From Anaerolineaceae bacterium (lineage in GTDB: Bacteria; Chloroflexota; Anaerolineae; Anaerolineales; Villigracilaceae), in NCBI GenBank assembly GCA_009772985.1, contig WOUS01000010.1, forward strand, positions 62,001 to 126,000: a stretch of 64,000 nucleotides of DNA. The letters run 5' to 3'. Each line of letters begins with the position of its first letter. Position 1 is the first letter of the stretch. This document shows, one piece after another, positions 49,867-57,678 of the stretch. The notes below the pieces were generated by a model. It made no database searches and had not been told where the DNA came from. It saw only the letters and a list, made by a program, of their open reading frames with translations. The translations under genes were made by a program, and so were the position numbers.

Positions 49867-50763
49867 TCAAACCTGTATTTCCAGAAGCCGATCCCGGCCT
49901 GCCAAATCCTGATGCAAGTCTATCCTGGCCCCGCTAAAAGCGGCGCGCGCCAGTGCCAGGACCGCCGGGCCTTCGGCGGCTTCGATTTCCAACAGCATCA
50001 TCCCGCCGGGGGCCAGCGCCTCGGGAGCCTTCGCCAGCAGCCGGCGGATGAGCGCCAGCCCGTCCGCGCCGCCATCGAGGGCGAGAGCCGGCTCGCGCCC
50101 GAAGATGGGCAGGCCGTGAAGCGTGGCGGTGGGGATGTAGGGCAGGTTGGCAACGATCAGGGAATAGGGATCAGGTAATAAGGGATTAGGGAACAGGTCG
50201 GCTTCGAGAAAGGTGACGCGGTTGGCAACTCCCAGCCTTTCGGCATTGCGGCGCGCCACTGTCAGCGCGGCGGGGGAAATGTCGGTGGCAGTGACGCGCG
50301 CTTCCGGTGCGTTGGCCGCCAGCGCGATGGCGATGCAGCCCGAACCTGTGCCGACATCCAGCACGCGCAAGGGCGAGTCCGCTTCAGCGGACTTTGCCAT
50401 GCCAGCCTGACGTTTCAACGTCAGGCGCTGCCGCATCCAGGACAACGCCCGCTCCACCAGCAGCTCCGTCTCCGGGCGCGGGATGAGCACATCGGGGGTG
50501 ACAGCGAACGCCAGGCCGAAGAATTCCCACTCGCCCAGCACGTACGGGAGCGGCTCGCCGCCCTCCACACGCCGGGCCGAAGCCTCCAGCGCCGCGGCCG
50601 GTTCCGGGTCTAGCCGCGCTTCGGGATGCGCCGCCAGCCACGAACGCGGCTTCCGCAGGACGTTCGCCAGTAAAACCTGCGCGTCCAATTCCGGCGTATC
50701 GGAGCGCGCCCGCAGCCGCTCGGCCAGCGAATCCAGCGCGGACTGGACCGTCGCGTCCATCAT
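49867..50763 (-). CDS. prmC: Release-factor glutamine methyltransferase PrmC with in-frame palindromes
   Basis: The 298-residue methyltransferase modifies the GGQ glutamine of release factors. It has PYVLGEWEFFGLAFAVTPDV, VLIPRPETELLVE, VLDVGTGSGCIAIALA and the catalytic (N)PPY equivalent IVANLPYIP, with Leu for the first Pro. Two regions are longer than usual. LTLKRQAGMAKSAEADSPL is coded by paired palindromes (50377-50426), and FPNPLLPDPYS by a purine-rich repeat (about 50161-50195). The start overlaps the prfA stop (ATGA). Confidence 0.94.
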   Translation of the reverse strand: MMDATVQSALDSLAERLRARSDTPELDAQVLLANVLRKPRSWLAAHPEARLDPEPAAALEASARRVEGGEPLPYVLGEWEFFGLAFAVTPDVLIPRPETELLVERALSWMRQRLTLKRQAGMAKSAEADSPLRVLDVGTGSGCIAIALAANAPEARVTATDISPAALTVARRNAERLGVANRVTFLEADLFPNPLLPDPYSLIVANLPYIPTATLHGLPIFGREPALALDGGADGLALIRRLLAKAPEALAPGGMMLLEIEAAEGPAVLALARAAFSGARIDLHQDLAGRDRLLEIQV

Positions 50764-51830
50764 TCATCGAGCCCCGACGACGCCAGCCGCTCGGCCTCGT
50801 CGCGGGTGGAGAGTTCGGAGATAAACTCGTCAATGTTCCCGTCCATCACCGACGGCAGGTTGAAAATGGAGACGTTGATGCGATGGTCGGTGACGCGGTT
50901 CTGGGGATAGTTGTACGTGCGGATCTTCTCGGACCGTTCGCCGGTTCCAACCTGGGAGCGGCGGTCGGCATCCTCGGCGGAACGCCGTTTCTCCGCCTCG
51001 ATCTCGAACAGCCGCGCCCGCAGGATGGACATGGCGCGCAGTTTGTTCTGCAACTGCGAGCGCTCGTCCTGGACGGCCACCACCATGCCGGTCGGCAGGT
51101 GCGTGATGCGGATGGCGGTGGCGTTCTTCTGCACGTTCTGCCCGCCCGCGCCCGAGGACCGGAACACGTCAATCTTCATTTCCGATTCGGGGACTTCGAT
51201 ATCCACCTCCTCCACCTCAGCCATCACCGCCACCGTGGCCGTGGAGGTATGGATGCGCCCCGAGGATTCGGTGCTGGGCACGCGCTGGACGCGGTGGACG
51301 CCCGACTCGTATTTCAGTTTCGAGAACGCACCCTGCCCGCGGATGCCGAAGATGACTTCCTTGAACCCGCCGATGCCAATGTCGTTGGAGGATGCGATCT
51401 CGTACTTCCAGCCCTGGCGCTCGGCGTAGCGCGTGTACATGCGGAACAGGTCCGCGGCGAAGAGGGCGGCTTCCTCGCCCCCCGTCCCGGCGCGGATCTC
51501 CACGAACACGTTCTTGTCGTCGCGCGGGTCCTTCGGCACAAGCATGGATTTCAGCGCGGCTTCGAGCGGCGCGACCTGCGGCTCCAGCTCGGCGATTTCC
51601 GTCTCGGCCAGCGAGCAAAGGTCCGGGTCCGCTTCGGCGGCAAGCAGGCCGCGGGCATCCTCCAGCCGTTTGAGCGTCTGCCGGTACTCGCGCGCTTTGG
51701 CAATGATGGGTTCGAGGTCAATGCGTTCCTTGTTGAGCGCGGCGGCGCGCTCGTAATCCCCGCCCACTTCCATCAGTTCGCGGCTGATCTCCTCGTAATG
51801 GTTCTCGATCCCAATCAGTTTTTCGAGCAT
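50760..51830 (-). CDS. prfA: Peptide chain release factor 1
   Basis: The 356-residue class I release factor reads UAA/UAG stops. The catalytic GGQ is in [19 protein letters not shown], and the recognition-domain lead-in is [40 protein letters not shown] with RVTDHRI marks the C-terminal core. It is followed by prmC, whose product methylates that GGQ glutamine. Confidence 0.97.
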   Translation of the reverse strand: MLEKLIGIENHYEEISRELMEVGGDYERAAALNKERIDLEPIIAKAREYRQTLKRLEDARGLLAAEADPDLCSLAETEIAELEPQVAPLEAALKSMLVPKDPRDDKNVFVEIRAGTGGEEAALFAADLFRMYTRYAERQGWKYEIASSNDIGIGGFKEVIFGIRGQGAFSKLKYESGVHRVQRVPSTESSGRIHTSTATVAVMAEVEEVDIEVPESEMKIDVFRSSGAGGQNVQKNATAIRITHLPTGMVVAVQDERSQLQNKLRAMSILRARLFEIEAEKRRSAEDADRRSQVGTGERSEKIRTYNYPQNRVTDHRINVSIFNLPSVMDGNIDEFISELSTRDEAERLASSGLDE

Positions 51831-51831
51831 A

Positions 51832-51960
51832 TCAATACTTCGCTACAGCCGAGAGAATCATCGAGAAAAGCACCAGCGCCGAAATTATGATAATAACCGC
51901 CTGGTAGCGCCGTCTCTGGCGCTGCACCTGGGTTAGTTTTTCCTTTTTTCCTTTTGCCAT
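51832..51960 (-). CDS. 42-residue single-span membrane protein upstream of prfA
   Basis: The short frame has a basic N-terminus MAKGKKEKLTQVQRQRRR, then one membrane span (AVIIIISALVLFSMILSAVA) and KY. Its stop is one base before the prfA start codon, so it is likely co-translated. Small proteins of this kind often precede prfA in related genomes in my recollection. Function unknown. Confidence 0.6.
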   Translation of the reverse strand: MAKGKKEKLTQVQRQRRRYQAVIIIISALVLFSMILSAVAKY

Positions 51961-52045
51961 TTTTCTTTTACCTTTTGTTTTCCGTTTTTTGTTTTTCGCT
52001 TTTGGTTTTTTCTTTTTGTCTTTTTGCTTTTTGTTTTTCGTTTTT
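51961..52045. repeat. Low-complexity AAAAAC/AAAAAG-type tract
   Basis: Read on the minus strand it is almost entirely A with scattered G and C (AAAAACGAAAAACAAAAAGC units). A similar short tract flanks the terminator at 13400-13480. It sits between the receiver gene and the 42-residue gene and could serve as an A-rich leader. Confidence 0.5.
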
Positions 52046-52047
52046 TT

Positions 52048-52425
52048 CTATCCGCCGTGCGCCCTGAACGCCTTCTCCATCGCCTGTTCCAGTTCTTCGA
52101 GGGCCACCGGTTTGGTCACGTAGGCATCCGCGCCGAGCGCCAGGGCGCGATCCACGGTCACGTCGGCCGCCTCGGTGGAGAGCATGACAACCGGGATATC
52201 CTTGTATTCCTTGCGACGGCGCAGGAATTCGAGGAAATCCACGCCGCTGACTTCGGGCATGTTGATATCGAGGATGATCAGGTCCGGGCGCTGACCGGCC
52301 AGCAGGGCCTGCGCGGCGGGACGCGCGCCGACGAAAAAGAACGTATCGTTCCCCAGCAGTTTGAGCATCAACTGCACGGCGCGGATCATTTCCTCGTCAT
52401 CGTCAACGATCCAGATGGTTTTCAT
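52048..52425 (-). CDS. Stand-alone response-regulator receiver protein
   Basis: The 125-residue protein is one receiver domain: IWIVDDDEEM acidic pocket, phospho-Asp in PDLIILDINMPEVSG, Ser/Thr switch VVMLSTEA and Lys in AYVTKPVALEEL. It has no output domain, so it works by phosphorelay or protein contact. No kinase gene is adjacent. Confidence 0.94.
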   Translation of the reverse strand: MKTIWIVDDDEEMIRAVQLMLKLLGNDTFFFVGARPAAQALLAGQRPDLIILDINMPEVSGVDFLEFLRRRKEYKDIPVVMLSTEAADVTVDRALALGADAYVTKPVALEELEQAMEKAFRAHGG

Positions 52426-52649
52426 GCTTTACTAAATTTTCCTCGACACGCCGCATGAATTCGCCGAACGCGATTTCCTTATCAGCCGGAACATGTTTCT
52501 CGGGGTCTTCCGCCGGATGCCAATGCCAGCCTTTCTTATTGTCCGCGCCAAAGATGCGGCGGCTCCCAAATTTTGGCTGGCTATGTTTCTAACCACCGGG
52601 GATTCTGAGCATATTGAGATTACCCGCGATTCGAACTCCTCAACGCTCA
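52403..52649 (-). pseudogene. Remnant of a toxin gene partnered with the upstream antitoxin-like gene
   Basis: A protein-like frame reads VRIAGNLNMLRIPGG, stop, KHSQPKFGSRRIFGADN, GWHWHPAEDPEKHVPADKE, AFGEFMRRVEENL. It has no usable start, and an in-frame TAG at 52589-52591 and a TGA further upstream break it. The HWHP-DPEKHVP pattern reminds me of TumE-like (DUF6516) toxins. A start in the right place (ATGA overlap at 52650) leads into another frame, so a frameshift is likely. Low confidence. Confidence 0.4.
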
Positions 52650-52961
52650 TACCAGCCATTGCGATATTTCCTCCAGGGTTTCGAGATCAGTGATTGCCGC
52701 TTCCCATCCCCAATCGTCCTTTTCAGCCTCGTACGAAAATGGGGCCTGGATTTTCCCGTTCTCGCAGGCTTCTTCAAATTCAGGGAAGGTCATGTTGTAT
52801 TTCTTCTCGAATTTCGCTATGCGCGATTGCGCCTCATCCACTCGTAATCGCACAAGGTCTTTTATCGCAAGCGAGAGCGCAATGTCAGGGCGGTATTGCC
52901 CTGTCAGTCGTTGCAAAACATTATGAGTTGACTTGGGTATGACAACCATATCTGTAACCAT
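52647..52961 (-). CDS. Antitoxin-like protein (possibly TumA type)
   Basis: The 104-residue charged protein reads MVTDMVVIPKSTHNVLQRLT, then DEAQSRIAKFEKKYNMTFPE with FEEACENGKIQ, and EAEKDDWGWEAAITDLETLE. The helical FEKKYNMTFPEFE segment and the acidic tail resemble antitoxins encoded before TumE-family toxins. AGGAG lies five bases before the ATG. The gene behind it seems broken, so the system is probably degraded. Confidence 0.6.
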   Translation of the reverse strand: MVTDMVVIPKSTHNVLQRLTGQYRPDIALSLAIKDLVRLRVDEAQSRIAKFEKKYNMTFPEFEEACENGKIQAPFSYEAEKDDWGWEAAITDLETLEEISQWLV

Positions 52962-52969
52962 TTTTACTC

Positions 52970-54835
52970 CTATTCCAGACTTGCCTTGATACTCTCCGCC
53001 AGCGCCAGCGTGATGCCCGGCACAGCAGTCAATTCTACCACTGCCGCCTCCCTAATCTTATCCACAGAACCGAAATATTTCAAGAGGGACTTTCGCCGCG
53101 CCGGACCGACCCCGGGAATGGCGTCCAGCGCCGAGGCCATGCCCTGCTTCGAGCGCCGCGCCCGGTGGGCCGTGATGGCGAACCGGTGCGCCTCGTCGCG
53201 GATGCGCTGGACGAGGTACAGCCCCTGCGAATGGCGCGGCAGCATCAGCGAGTTCAAGCGATGCGGGAAGAAAATCTCCTCCTCCTGCTTCGCCAGTCCC
53301 ACCACCGGGACTTTGTCCGTCAACTCGAATTTTTCGAGAACTTCCACCGCGCGGCTGAGTTGACCCTTGCCGCCGTCCACAATGAGCAGGTCGGGGAGGA
53401 AGGCGAACGATTCGTCCGGTCTGGACCCGGGGCCTGCCGCGCCCTCCTGGGCCGCCTGCCAGCGCCGGAAGCGGCGCGTCAGCGCTTCCTCCATCGAGGC
53501 GAAGTCGTCAGGTCCGGCGACCGATTCGATGTTGAAGCGGCGGTACAGTTTCTTGTCGGGCACGCCCTGGGTGAAGACGACCATGCTGCCGACCGTCGCC
53601 ACGCCCTGGGTGTGGGAAATGTCGTAGCACTCGATCCGGTTCGGAGGTCCCGCCAGCCCGAGCGCGGACTGGAGTTCGGCCAGCGCCTGTTCCTGGCGGT
53701 GCGTGTCGGCCTGCCACTGCGTCCGCAGGGCCGAGAGGGTCTCGGCGGCATTTTCCGCCGCCATCTGGACGAGTTCCTGCGGCTGGCCTTCCTTCGGGAC
53801 GAGAATTTCCACCTTTTCGCCGCCGCGCCGCGAGCGCATCCACTCCTGGATGATCCTGGCTTCCTCGATTTCCTCCGGCAGCATGACCTGCTGAGGCATG
53901 TTGGCCGCTTCGGCGTAGAACTGCTGGACGAACTGCGCCATCACTTCAGAGTCGGCGGTGTCTTCCGTCCCTTCGAGGATGAAGTATTCGCGCCCGATGA
54001 GTTTGCCGCCGCGGATGAAGAAAATCTGCACACAGGCTTCGTTGTCGGCGCGGGCGAGGGCAAGCACGTCGGAATCCTTGTAGTCGGCGGAGAAGACCAC
54101 CTTCTGGCGCTCGACGATGGATTGCAGGGCCTTGACCTTGTCGCGCAAGGCAGCGGCGCGCTCGAAGTGGAGTTCCTCCGCTGCTTTTTCCATCTCGCCC
54201 TGCACGCGCGCCAGGATGGGTTCGGAGTGACCGTTGAGGAATTCCTGCAAGTCGCCAATCATCTGGCGGTACTGTTCCTGGTTGACCGCGCCGATGCACG
54301 GGCCGAGGCAGAGTTTGATGTCGAAGTAGAGGCAGGCGCGCCGGTCCGCGCCGGTGATCTCCCGGTCGCAGGTCAGGTAGGGGAAGACGCGCCGCAGCAC
54401 GTCCAGGGTCTGGTAGACGGCCCAGGCGGAGGTGTAGGGGCCGAAGTAGCGCGCCCCGTCCTCCTGCATCAGCCGGGTGACGGTCACGCGCGGGAAATCT
54501 TCCTGCCAGTGGATTTTGATGTAGGGGTAGCGCCGGTCATCCTTCATGCGGATGTTGAACTTGGGGCGGTGTTTCTTGATGAGGTTCATCTCAAGGATGA
54601 GCGCCTCAAGTTCGGACCCGACCAGGATCCATTCGAGGTGGACGATCTCGCGCACCAGGCGGCGGGTCTTGTTATCGTGACTGCCATCCGCGTGGAAATA
54701 CGAGCGGACGCGGTTCTTCAGGCTGATGGCCTTGCCGACGTAGATGATCGTCCCGGCGGCGTTTTTCATGATGTAACAGCCGGGTTTGGCTGGAAGGGTG
54801 GCGAGGACGCCCTGGAGGTGTGCGGAGATTTCCAT
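52970..54835 (-). CDS. uvrC: UvrABC excinuclease subunit C
   Basis: The 621-residue repair nuclease has an N-terminal GIY-YIG domain (KPGCYIMKNAAGTIIYVGKA, then LKNRVRSYF), and the cysteine region CLYFDIKLCLGPCIGAV. A UVR motif lies near FERAAALRDKVKAL. The RNase H-like C-terminal nuclease follows (RIECYDISHTQG, PDLLIVDGGKGQLSRA), then a HhH tail (LDAIPGVGPARRKSLLKYFG). It makes both incisions in nucleotide-excision repair. The start at 54835 gives the normal N-terminus; the frame extends to 54964. Confidence 0.97.
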   Translation of the reverse strand: MEISAHLQGVLATLPAKPGCYIMKNAAGTIIYVGKAISLKNRVRSYFHADGSHDNKTRRLVREIVHLEWILVGSELEALILEMNLIKKHRPKFNIRMKDDRRYPYIKIHWQEDFPRVTVTRLMQEDGARYFGPYTSAWAVYQTLDVLRRVFPYLTCDREITGADRRACLYFDIKLCLGPCIGAVNQEQYRQMIGDLQEFLNGHSEPILARVQGEMEKAAEELHFERAAALRDKVKALQSIVERQKVVFSADYKDSDVLALARADNEACVQIFFIRGGKLIGREYFILEGTEDTADSEVMAQFVQQFYAEAANMPQQVMLPEEIEEARIIQEWMRSRRGGEKVEILVPKEGQPQELVQMAAENAAETLSALRTQWQADTHRQEQALAELQSALGLAGPPNRIECYDISHTQGVATVGSMVVFTQGVPDKKLYRRFNIESVAGPDDFASMEEALTRRFRRWQAAQEGAAGPGSRPDESFAFLPDLLIVDGGKGQLSRAVEVLEKFELTDKVPVVGLAKQEEEIFFPHRLNSLMLPRHSQGLYLVQRIRDEAHRFAITAHRARRSKQGMASALDAIPGVGPARRKSLLKYFGSVDKIREAAVVELTAVPGITLALAESIKASLE

Positions 54836-54966
54836 CACCCTGATTTTATCATCCGCGCCGCTGCCATAGGAAGAACGGGCGGTGATTTTGGGACTTGAAT
54901 CCGGGAAAGGATGGTGATATAAACATGGCATCTGATCCACATTCCACAAAAGAGGAGAATACACTT

Positions 54967-55278
54967 ATGGAACAACTACCCCCCGTCCAGCCTGCAGCCC
55001 CCGCCGGTGACAAGAAGGGACTCGCCATCGCCTCGCTCGTTTTGGGCATCCTTTCCCTGTGCGGCTCACTCGTCTGGTTCTGCGGTGCTCCAATGAGCAT
55101 CGTGGGACTGGTGCTGGGCTTCCTGGGCTTGAAATCCTCCGGCAAAGGCATGGCGATCGCCGGTATCATCCTTTCCGGCCTCGGCCTGATACTGATGATT
55201 GTTTTCATCATTATCGGCTTTGTGTCCGGTCCAATTCTTGAGCAAATTCAGTATGATTTGCTGCAAAGCGGATACTAA
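54967..55278 (+). CDS. DUF4190 membrane protein
   Basis: The 103-residue protein has a Pro/Ala-rich start (MEQLPPVQPAAPAGDKKG) and two membrane spans (about 20-50 and 62-90) with the DUF4190 pattern AIASLVLGILSL, GLVLGFLGLKSS and GKGMAIAGIILSGLGLI. GAGGAG precedes ATG 54967; an upstream ATG at 54925 is possible. Function unknown. Confidence 0.85.
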   Translation: MEQLPPVQPAAPAGDKKGLAIASLVLGILSLCGSLVWFCGAPMSIVGLVLGFLGLKSSGKGMAIAGIILSGLGLILMIVFIIIGFVSGPILEQIQYDLLQSGY

Positions 55279-55300
55279 ACCAAGGTAAGCGATAACCAAC

Positions 55301-55326
55301 GGCTCCCGCAGAGTACTGCGGGAGCC
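55301..55326 (+). terminator. Hairpin after the DUF4190 gene
   Basis: GGCTCCCGCAG (55301-55311) pairs perfectly with CTGCGGGAGCC (55316-55326) around AGTA. The following AAATTTAT is only weakly U-rich. Confidence 0.6.
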
Positions 55327-55430
55327 AAATTTATACAACCAAACCCAGTTTCTCTTGATTGTACTCTCCATAATCCATGGTCAAGAGATACTCTATGGTT
55401 TATGGGATTAAAACATCGGAGGATGCTACA

Positions 55431-55460
55431 AAACTTCCCGCAGTTGCCTGCGGGAAGTTT
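55431..55460. repeat. Perfect 13-bp palindrome upstream of pncC
   Basis: AAACTTCCCGCAG (55431-55443) and CTGCGGGAAGTTT (55448-55460) around TTGC. It shares the CCCGCAG/CTGCGGG core with the hairpin at 55301. It ends 12 bases before the extended -10 box of pncC. Confidence 0.65.
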
Positions 55461-55471
55461 GATTCCCCTTG

Positions 55472-55480
55472 TGGTATAAC
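55472..55480 (+). promoter_or_regulatory. pncC: Extended -10 promoter of pncC, leaderless
   Basis: TGG-TATAAC (55472-55480; TG at 55472-55473), predicted start at about 55487, one base before the ATG at 55488. Confidence 0.55.
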
Positions 55481-55487
55481 TGCCCGC

Positions 55488-55988
55488 ATGAACACTTCTT
55501 CCGAACAAGCCCTCGGCGCGCTCCTGCGCGCCCGCGGCCTGAAACTCGCCACCGCCGAATCCTGCACCGGCGGGCTGACCGCCGACCGCATCACGGACGT
55601 GCCAGGCTCGTCCGACTACTTCGTTGGCGGCGTGGTCGCCTACGCCTACGAAGCCAAAGTAGCCCTCCTGCACGTCTCGTGGGACACCCTGCGCAAATAC
55701 GGCGCGGTCAGCCGCGAGACGGTGGTCGAGATGGCGCGCGGCGTCCGCACCGCGCTGGGAGCGGATATCGGGCTCAGTGTCAGCGGCATTGCCGGACCCG
55801 GGGGCGGCCTGCCCGACAAACCGGTCGGCACGACATGGATCGGCCTCTCCGCCACCGACGGCGACTGGGCGCGCAAATTCGTCTGGACTGGCGACCGGCG
55901 CGGCAATAAAGAATCCTCGGCCAATGCCGCGCTGCAATTTGTGCTGGACTACCTGGATGGGAAAGCGGGGGACAACCCTCCACGCTGA
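55488..55988 (+). CDS. pncC: Nicotinamide-nucleotide amidase (CinA C-terminal domain family)
   Basis: The 166-residue protein is the stand-alone CinA_C domain: LKLATAESCTGGLTADRITD with the active Ser, VVAYAYEAKVALLHVS, YGAVSRETVVEMARGV and VSGIAGPGGGLPDKPVGTTWIGL. It deamidates NMN to NaMN in NAD recycling. The frame extends upstream to 55377, but the palindrome and promoter place the start at 55488. Confidence 0.94.
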   Translation: MNTSSEQALGALLRARGLKLATAESCTGGLTADRITDVPGSSDYFVGGVVAYAYEAKVALLHVSWDTLRKYGAVSRETVVEMARGVRTALGADIGLSVSGIAGPGGGLPDKPVGTTWIGLSATDGDWARKFVWTGDRRGNKESSANAALQFVLDYLDGKAGDNPPR

Positions 55989-56017
55989 CGACCATTCCCC
56001 AGTTTACCGCCCCGCGA

Positions 56018-56039
56018 ACCCGCCATCAGGCGGGTTTTT
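56018..56039 (+). terminator. Rho-independent terminator of pncC
   Basis: ACCCGCC (56018-56024) pairs with GGCGGGT (56029-56035) around ATCA and is followed by T-run to 56039. Confidence 0.88.
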
Positions 56040-56042
56040 CCA

Positions 56043-56921
56043 CTACTCTTTCGGAAGCCAGGTCTCGAGCCACGCCCGCAGCGGTTCGCGGACCTCGATC
56101 CCGGTCAGCGCGCCCGGGCGGATGTCGCACTCCTCGTACGCGAAGGAGACCACATCGTTCAAGGCGGCCGGGCGTTTTTCCGCCGGGACGCGCTCGTGCA
56201 GGTTGCAGGGGTAGTTGCAGGCCGGCGGCAGGATGCGCACCCGCGCCGGCTCGACCGACGACGCGACCAGCGCGCTCAACAGCGCCTGGAACAGGAAGAT
56301 TTGGTGAATATCATCCGCACAGGCCGCGGACTGGAACGCGGCGTCGCCAACCAGTTGCTGGAAGAGTTCGTACCAGCGGCGCATCAATCCCAGCGCCGGG
56401 TTGACGGCGAAAGCGTGCGAGTTGAAGTACGTCCGCAGGAGTTGCCCGTCCACGAAGGATGTGACGGCGCCGGGAACGTCGTCCACGCCGAGGGCGGCGC
56501 AGATGCCGCCCCAGAACGCGTCCAGCGGCTCGGACGGGGGCAGTCCCACGTTGCGGATGTGCGCCGGGCGAAAGGCCGCGTCAAAGTCCGCGCCGAGGGC
56601 GAAGAGTGTGGGCGGCTGGCAGAAGAGATAGGCCGCGTCGACCCAGACCAGCGACCGCGTCCCGGCGGGGGCAAGTTGCTCGGCGCGCGCGCAGGCGGCC
56701 ACCTTCCGCCCGAACGGGTAGGCGGCCACCAGGTCCGGCACTGTGAGCGGCAGGAGGCGGGTCGCGCCGGTTTCGAAGGCGCGGACAGGTTCCGGGTCCG
56801 GGGCAAAGACCCAGAAGGGCGCGTCCGCCAGGTCCCCGCCGAAGGTCCGCAGGCTGTCAATCATCAGGCGGACCAGCGGCAGGTTTTTGACGGAGGCGGC
56901 GGTAAGGAAGATAGTGTCCAT
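56043..56921 (-). CDS. Conserved hypothetical protein, glycosyltransferase-like fold
   Basis: The 292-residue soluble protein starts MDTIFLTAASVKNLPLVRLM and contains RSLVWVDAAYLFCQP, FRPAHIRNVGLPPSEPLDAF, SFVDGQLLRTYFNSH and PPACNYPCNLHERVP. The WVDAAYL and NSHAFAVN blocks resemble nucleotide-diphospho-sugar transferase folds, with a D-A-A in place of DxD. No membrane span. It follows the flavoprotein gene after seven bases. Assignment is tentative. Confidence 0.6.
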   Translation of the reverse strand: MDTIFLTAASVKNLPLVRLMIDSLRTFGGDLADAPFWVFAPDPEPVRAFETGATRLLPLTVPDLVAAYPFGRKVAACARAEQLAPAGTRSLVWVDAAYLFCQPPTLFALGADFDAAFRPAHIRNVGLPPSEPLDAFWGGICAALGVDDVPGAVTSFVDGQLLRTYFNSHAFAVNPALGLMRRWYELFQQLVGDAAFQSAACADDIHQIFLFQALLSALVASSVEPARVRILPPACNYPCNLHERVPAEKRPAALNDVVSFAYEECDIRPGALTGIEVREPLRAWLETWLPKE

Positions 56922-56928
56922 CTGCTTT

Positions 56929-57489
56929 TTACTTTCCGGCGGCGAGACGTTTGCCGAGGTCGAAGGCCTGCTGGAGCAGTTCGGGATGTTTTTCGGCGTC
57001 GCCCGCGTCGCCGAGCGAGCCGTGGACGATGCCGGCGATTTCGCTTTTCAGGAAGCGGCACATGGTCTCGAAGGTGTGGATGGCGTTGATGGCGCCGGAG
57101 GTGTAGAGGTCGGTGTCGCCGTAGGTCAGGATGACGCCGAACTCCTTGCCAGACACCTCGCGCCAGCGGTTGCCCTGGAAGCCGTACCAGCGGTCAATGC
57201 AGAGTTTGAGTTGGGCGCTGTAGGTGAACCAGTAGACCGGGCTGGCGAGCAGGATGGCGTCGGCGGCGGCCAGTTTGGGGTAGAGCGGCAGCATGTCGTC
57301 TTCGATGACGCACACTCCGCCGGCGCAAAGGTCGCAGGCGTCGCAGGGACGGATATCCAGCCCGTGCAGGTAGACGCTCTCCACGTTCGCCCCGGCCTGG
57401 CGCGCGCCGTCGGCGGCGCGGTCGGCGAGGATGGCGCTGTTGCCTTTCTCGCGCGGGCTGCCTTTCAGGATGAGGATGTTCCTGTTCAT
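56929..57489 (-). CDS. NADPH-dependent FMN reductase / iron-sulfur flavoprotein family
   Basis: The 186-residue flavodoxin-like protein begins ILILKGSPREKGNSAILADR (FMN-phosphate loop GSPRxxGNS). It has CDACDLCAGGVCVIEDDM, which may bind an Fe-S cluster as in archaeal ISF proteins, and ILLASPVYWFTYSAQLKLCIDRW for the flavin ring. It probably reduces FMN or quinone-like compounds. GGAGG precedes the ATG. Confidence 0.9.
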   Translation of the reverse strand: MNRNILILKGSPREKGNSAILADRAADGARQAGANVESVYLHGLDIRPCDACDLCAGGVCVIEDDMLPLYPKLAAADAILLASPVYWFTYSAQLKLCIDRWYGFQGNRWREVSGKEFGVILTYGDTDLYTSGAINAIHTFETMCRFLKSEIAGIVHGSLGDAGDAEKHPELLQQAFDLGKRLAAGK

Positions 57490-57636
57490 GGTTGCCTCCG
57501 TGTTTGGGTTTGGTGCGGGAATTTTCGGGACAGGTCAAGGATACCGCTTTTCCCCGATTTTGACACCCTCCCGGGGAGTTTTTTTCGGCCGCGAAACCGG
57601 GGCGAATGCTTCGTGGTCAAAATGAATGTCACAGAT

Positions 57637-57671
57637 AAAAAAAGACTTCCGAAGCCTCGATTTCGGAAGTC
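57637..57671 (-). terminator. Rho-independent terminator of metG
   Basis: On the minus strand GACTTCCGAA (57671-57662) pairs with TTCGGAAGTC (57653-57644) and is followed by seven T (complement of 57637-57643). It lies eight bases after the metG stop. Confidence 0.92.
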
Positions 57672-57678
57672 TCTGTAT

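Noticed and set aside
52586-52591. TAG read as pyrrolysine in the broken toxin frame, prompted by the MttB gene in the window
   Set aside because: The frame also has an upstream TGA and no start; no pyl genes are visible.
52432-52659. 75-codon frame starting MAGMSVEEFESRV
   Set aside because: It has a plausible start but the downstream residues look non-native. The overlapping frame has the protein-like pattern, so a frameshifted remnant is more likely.
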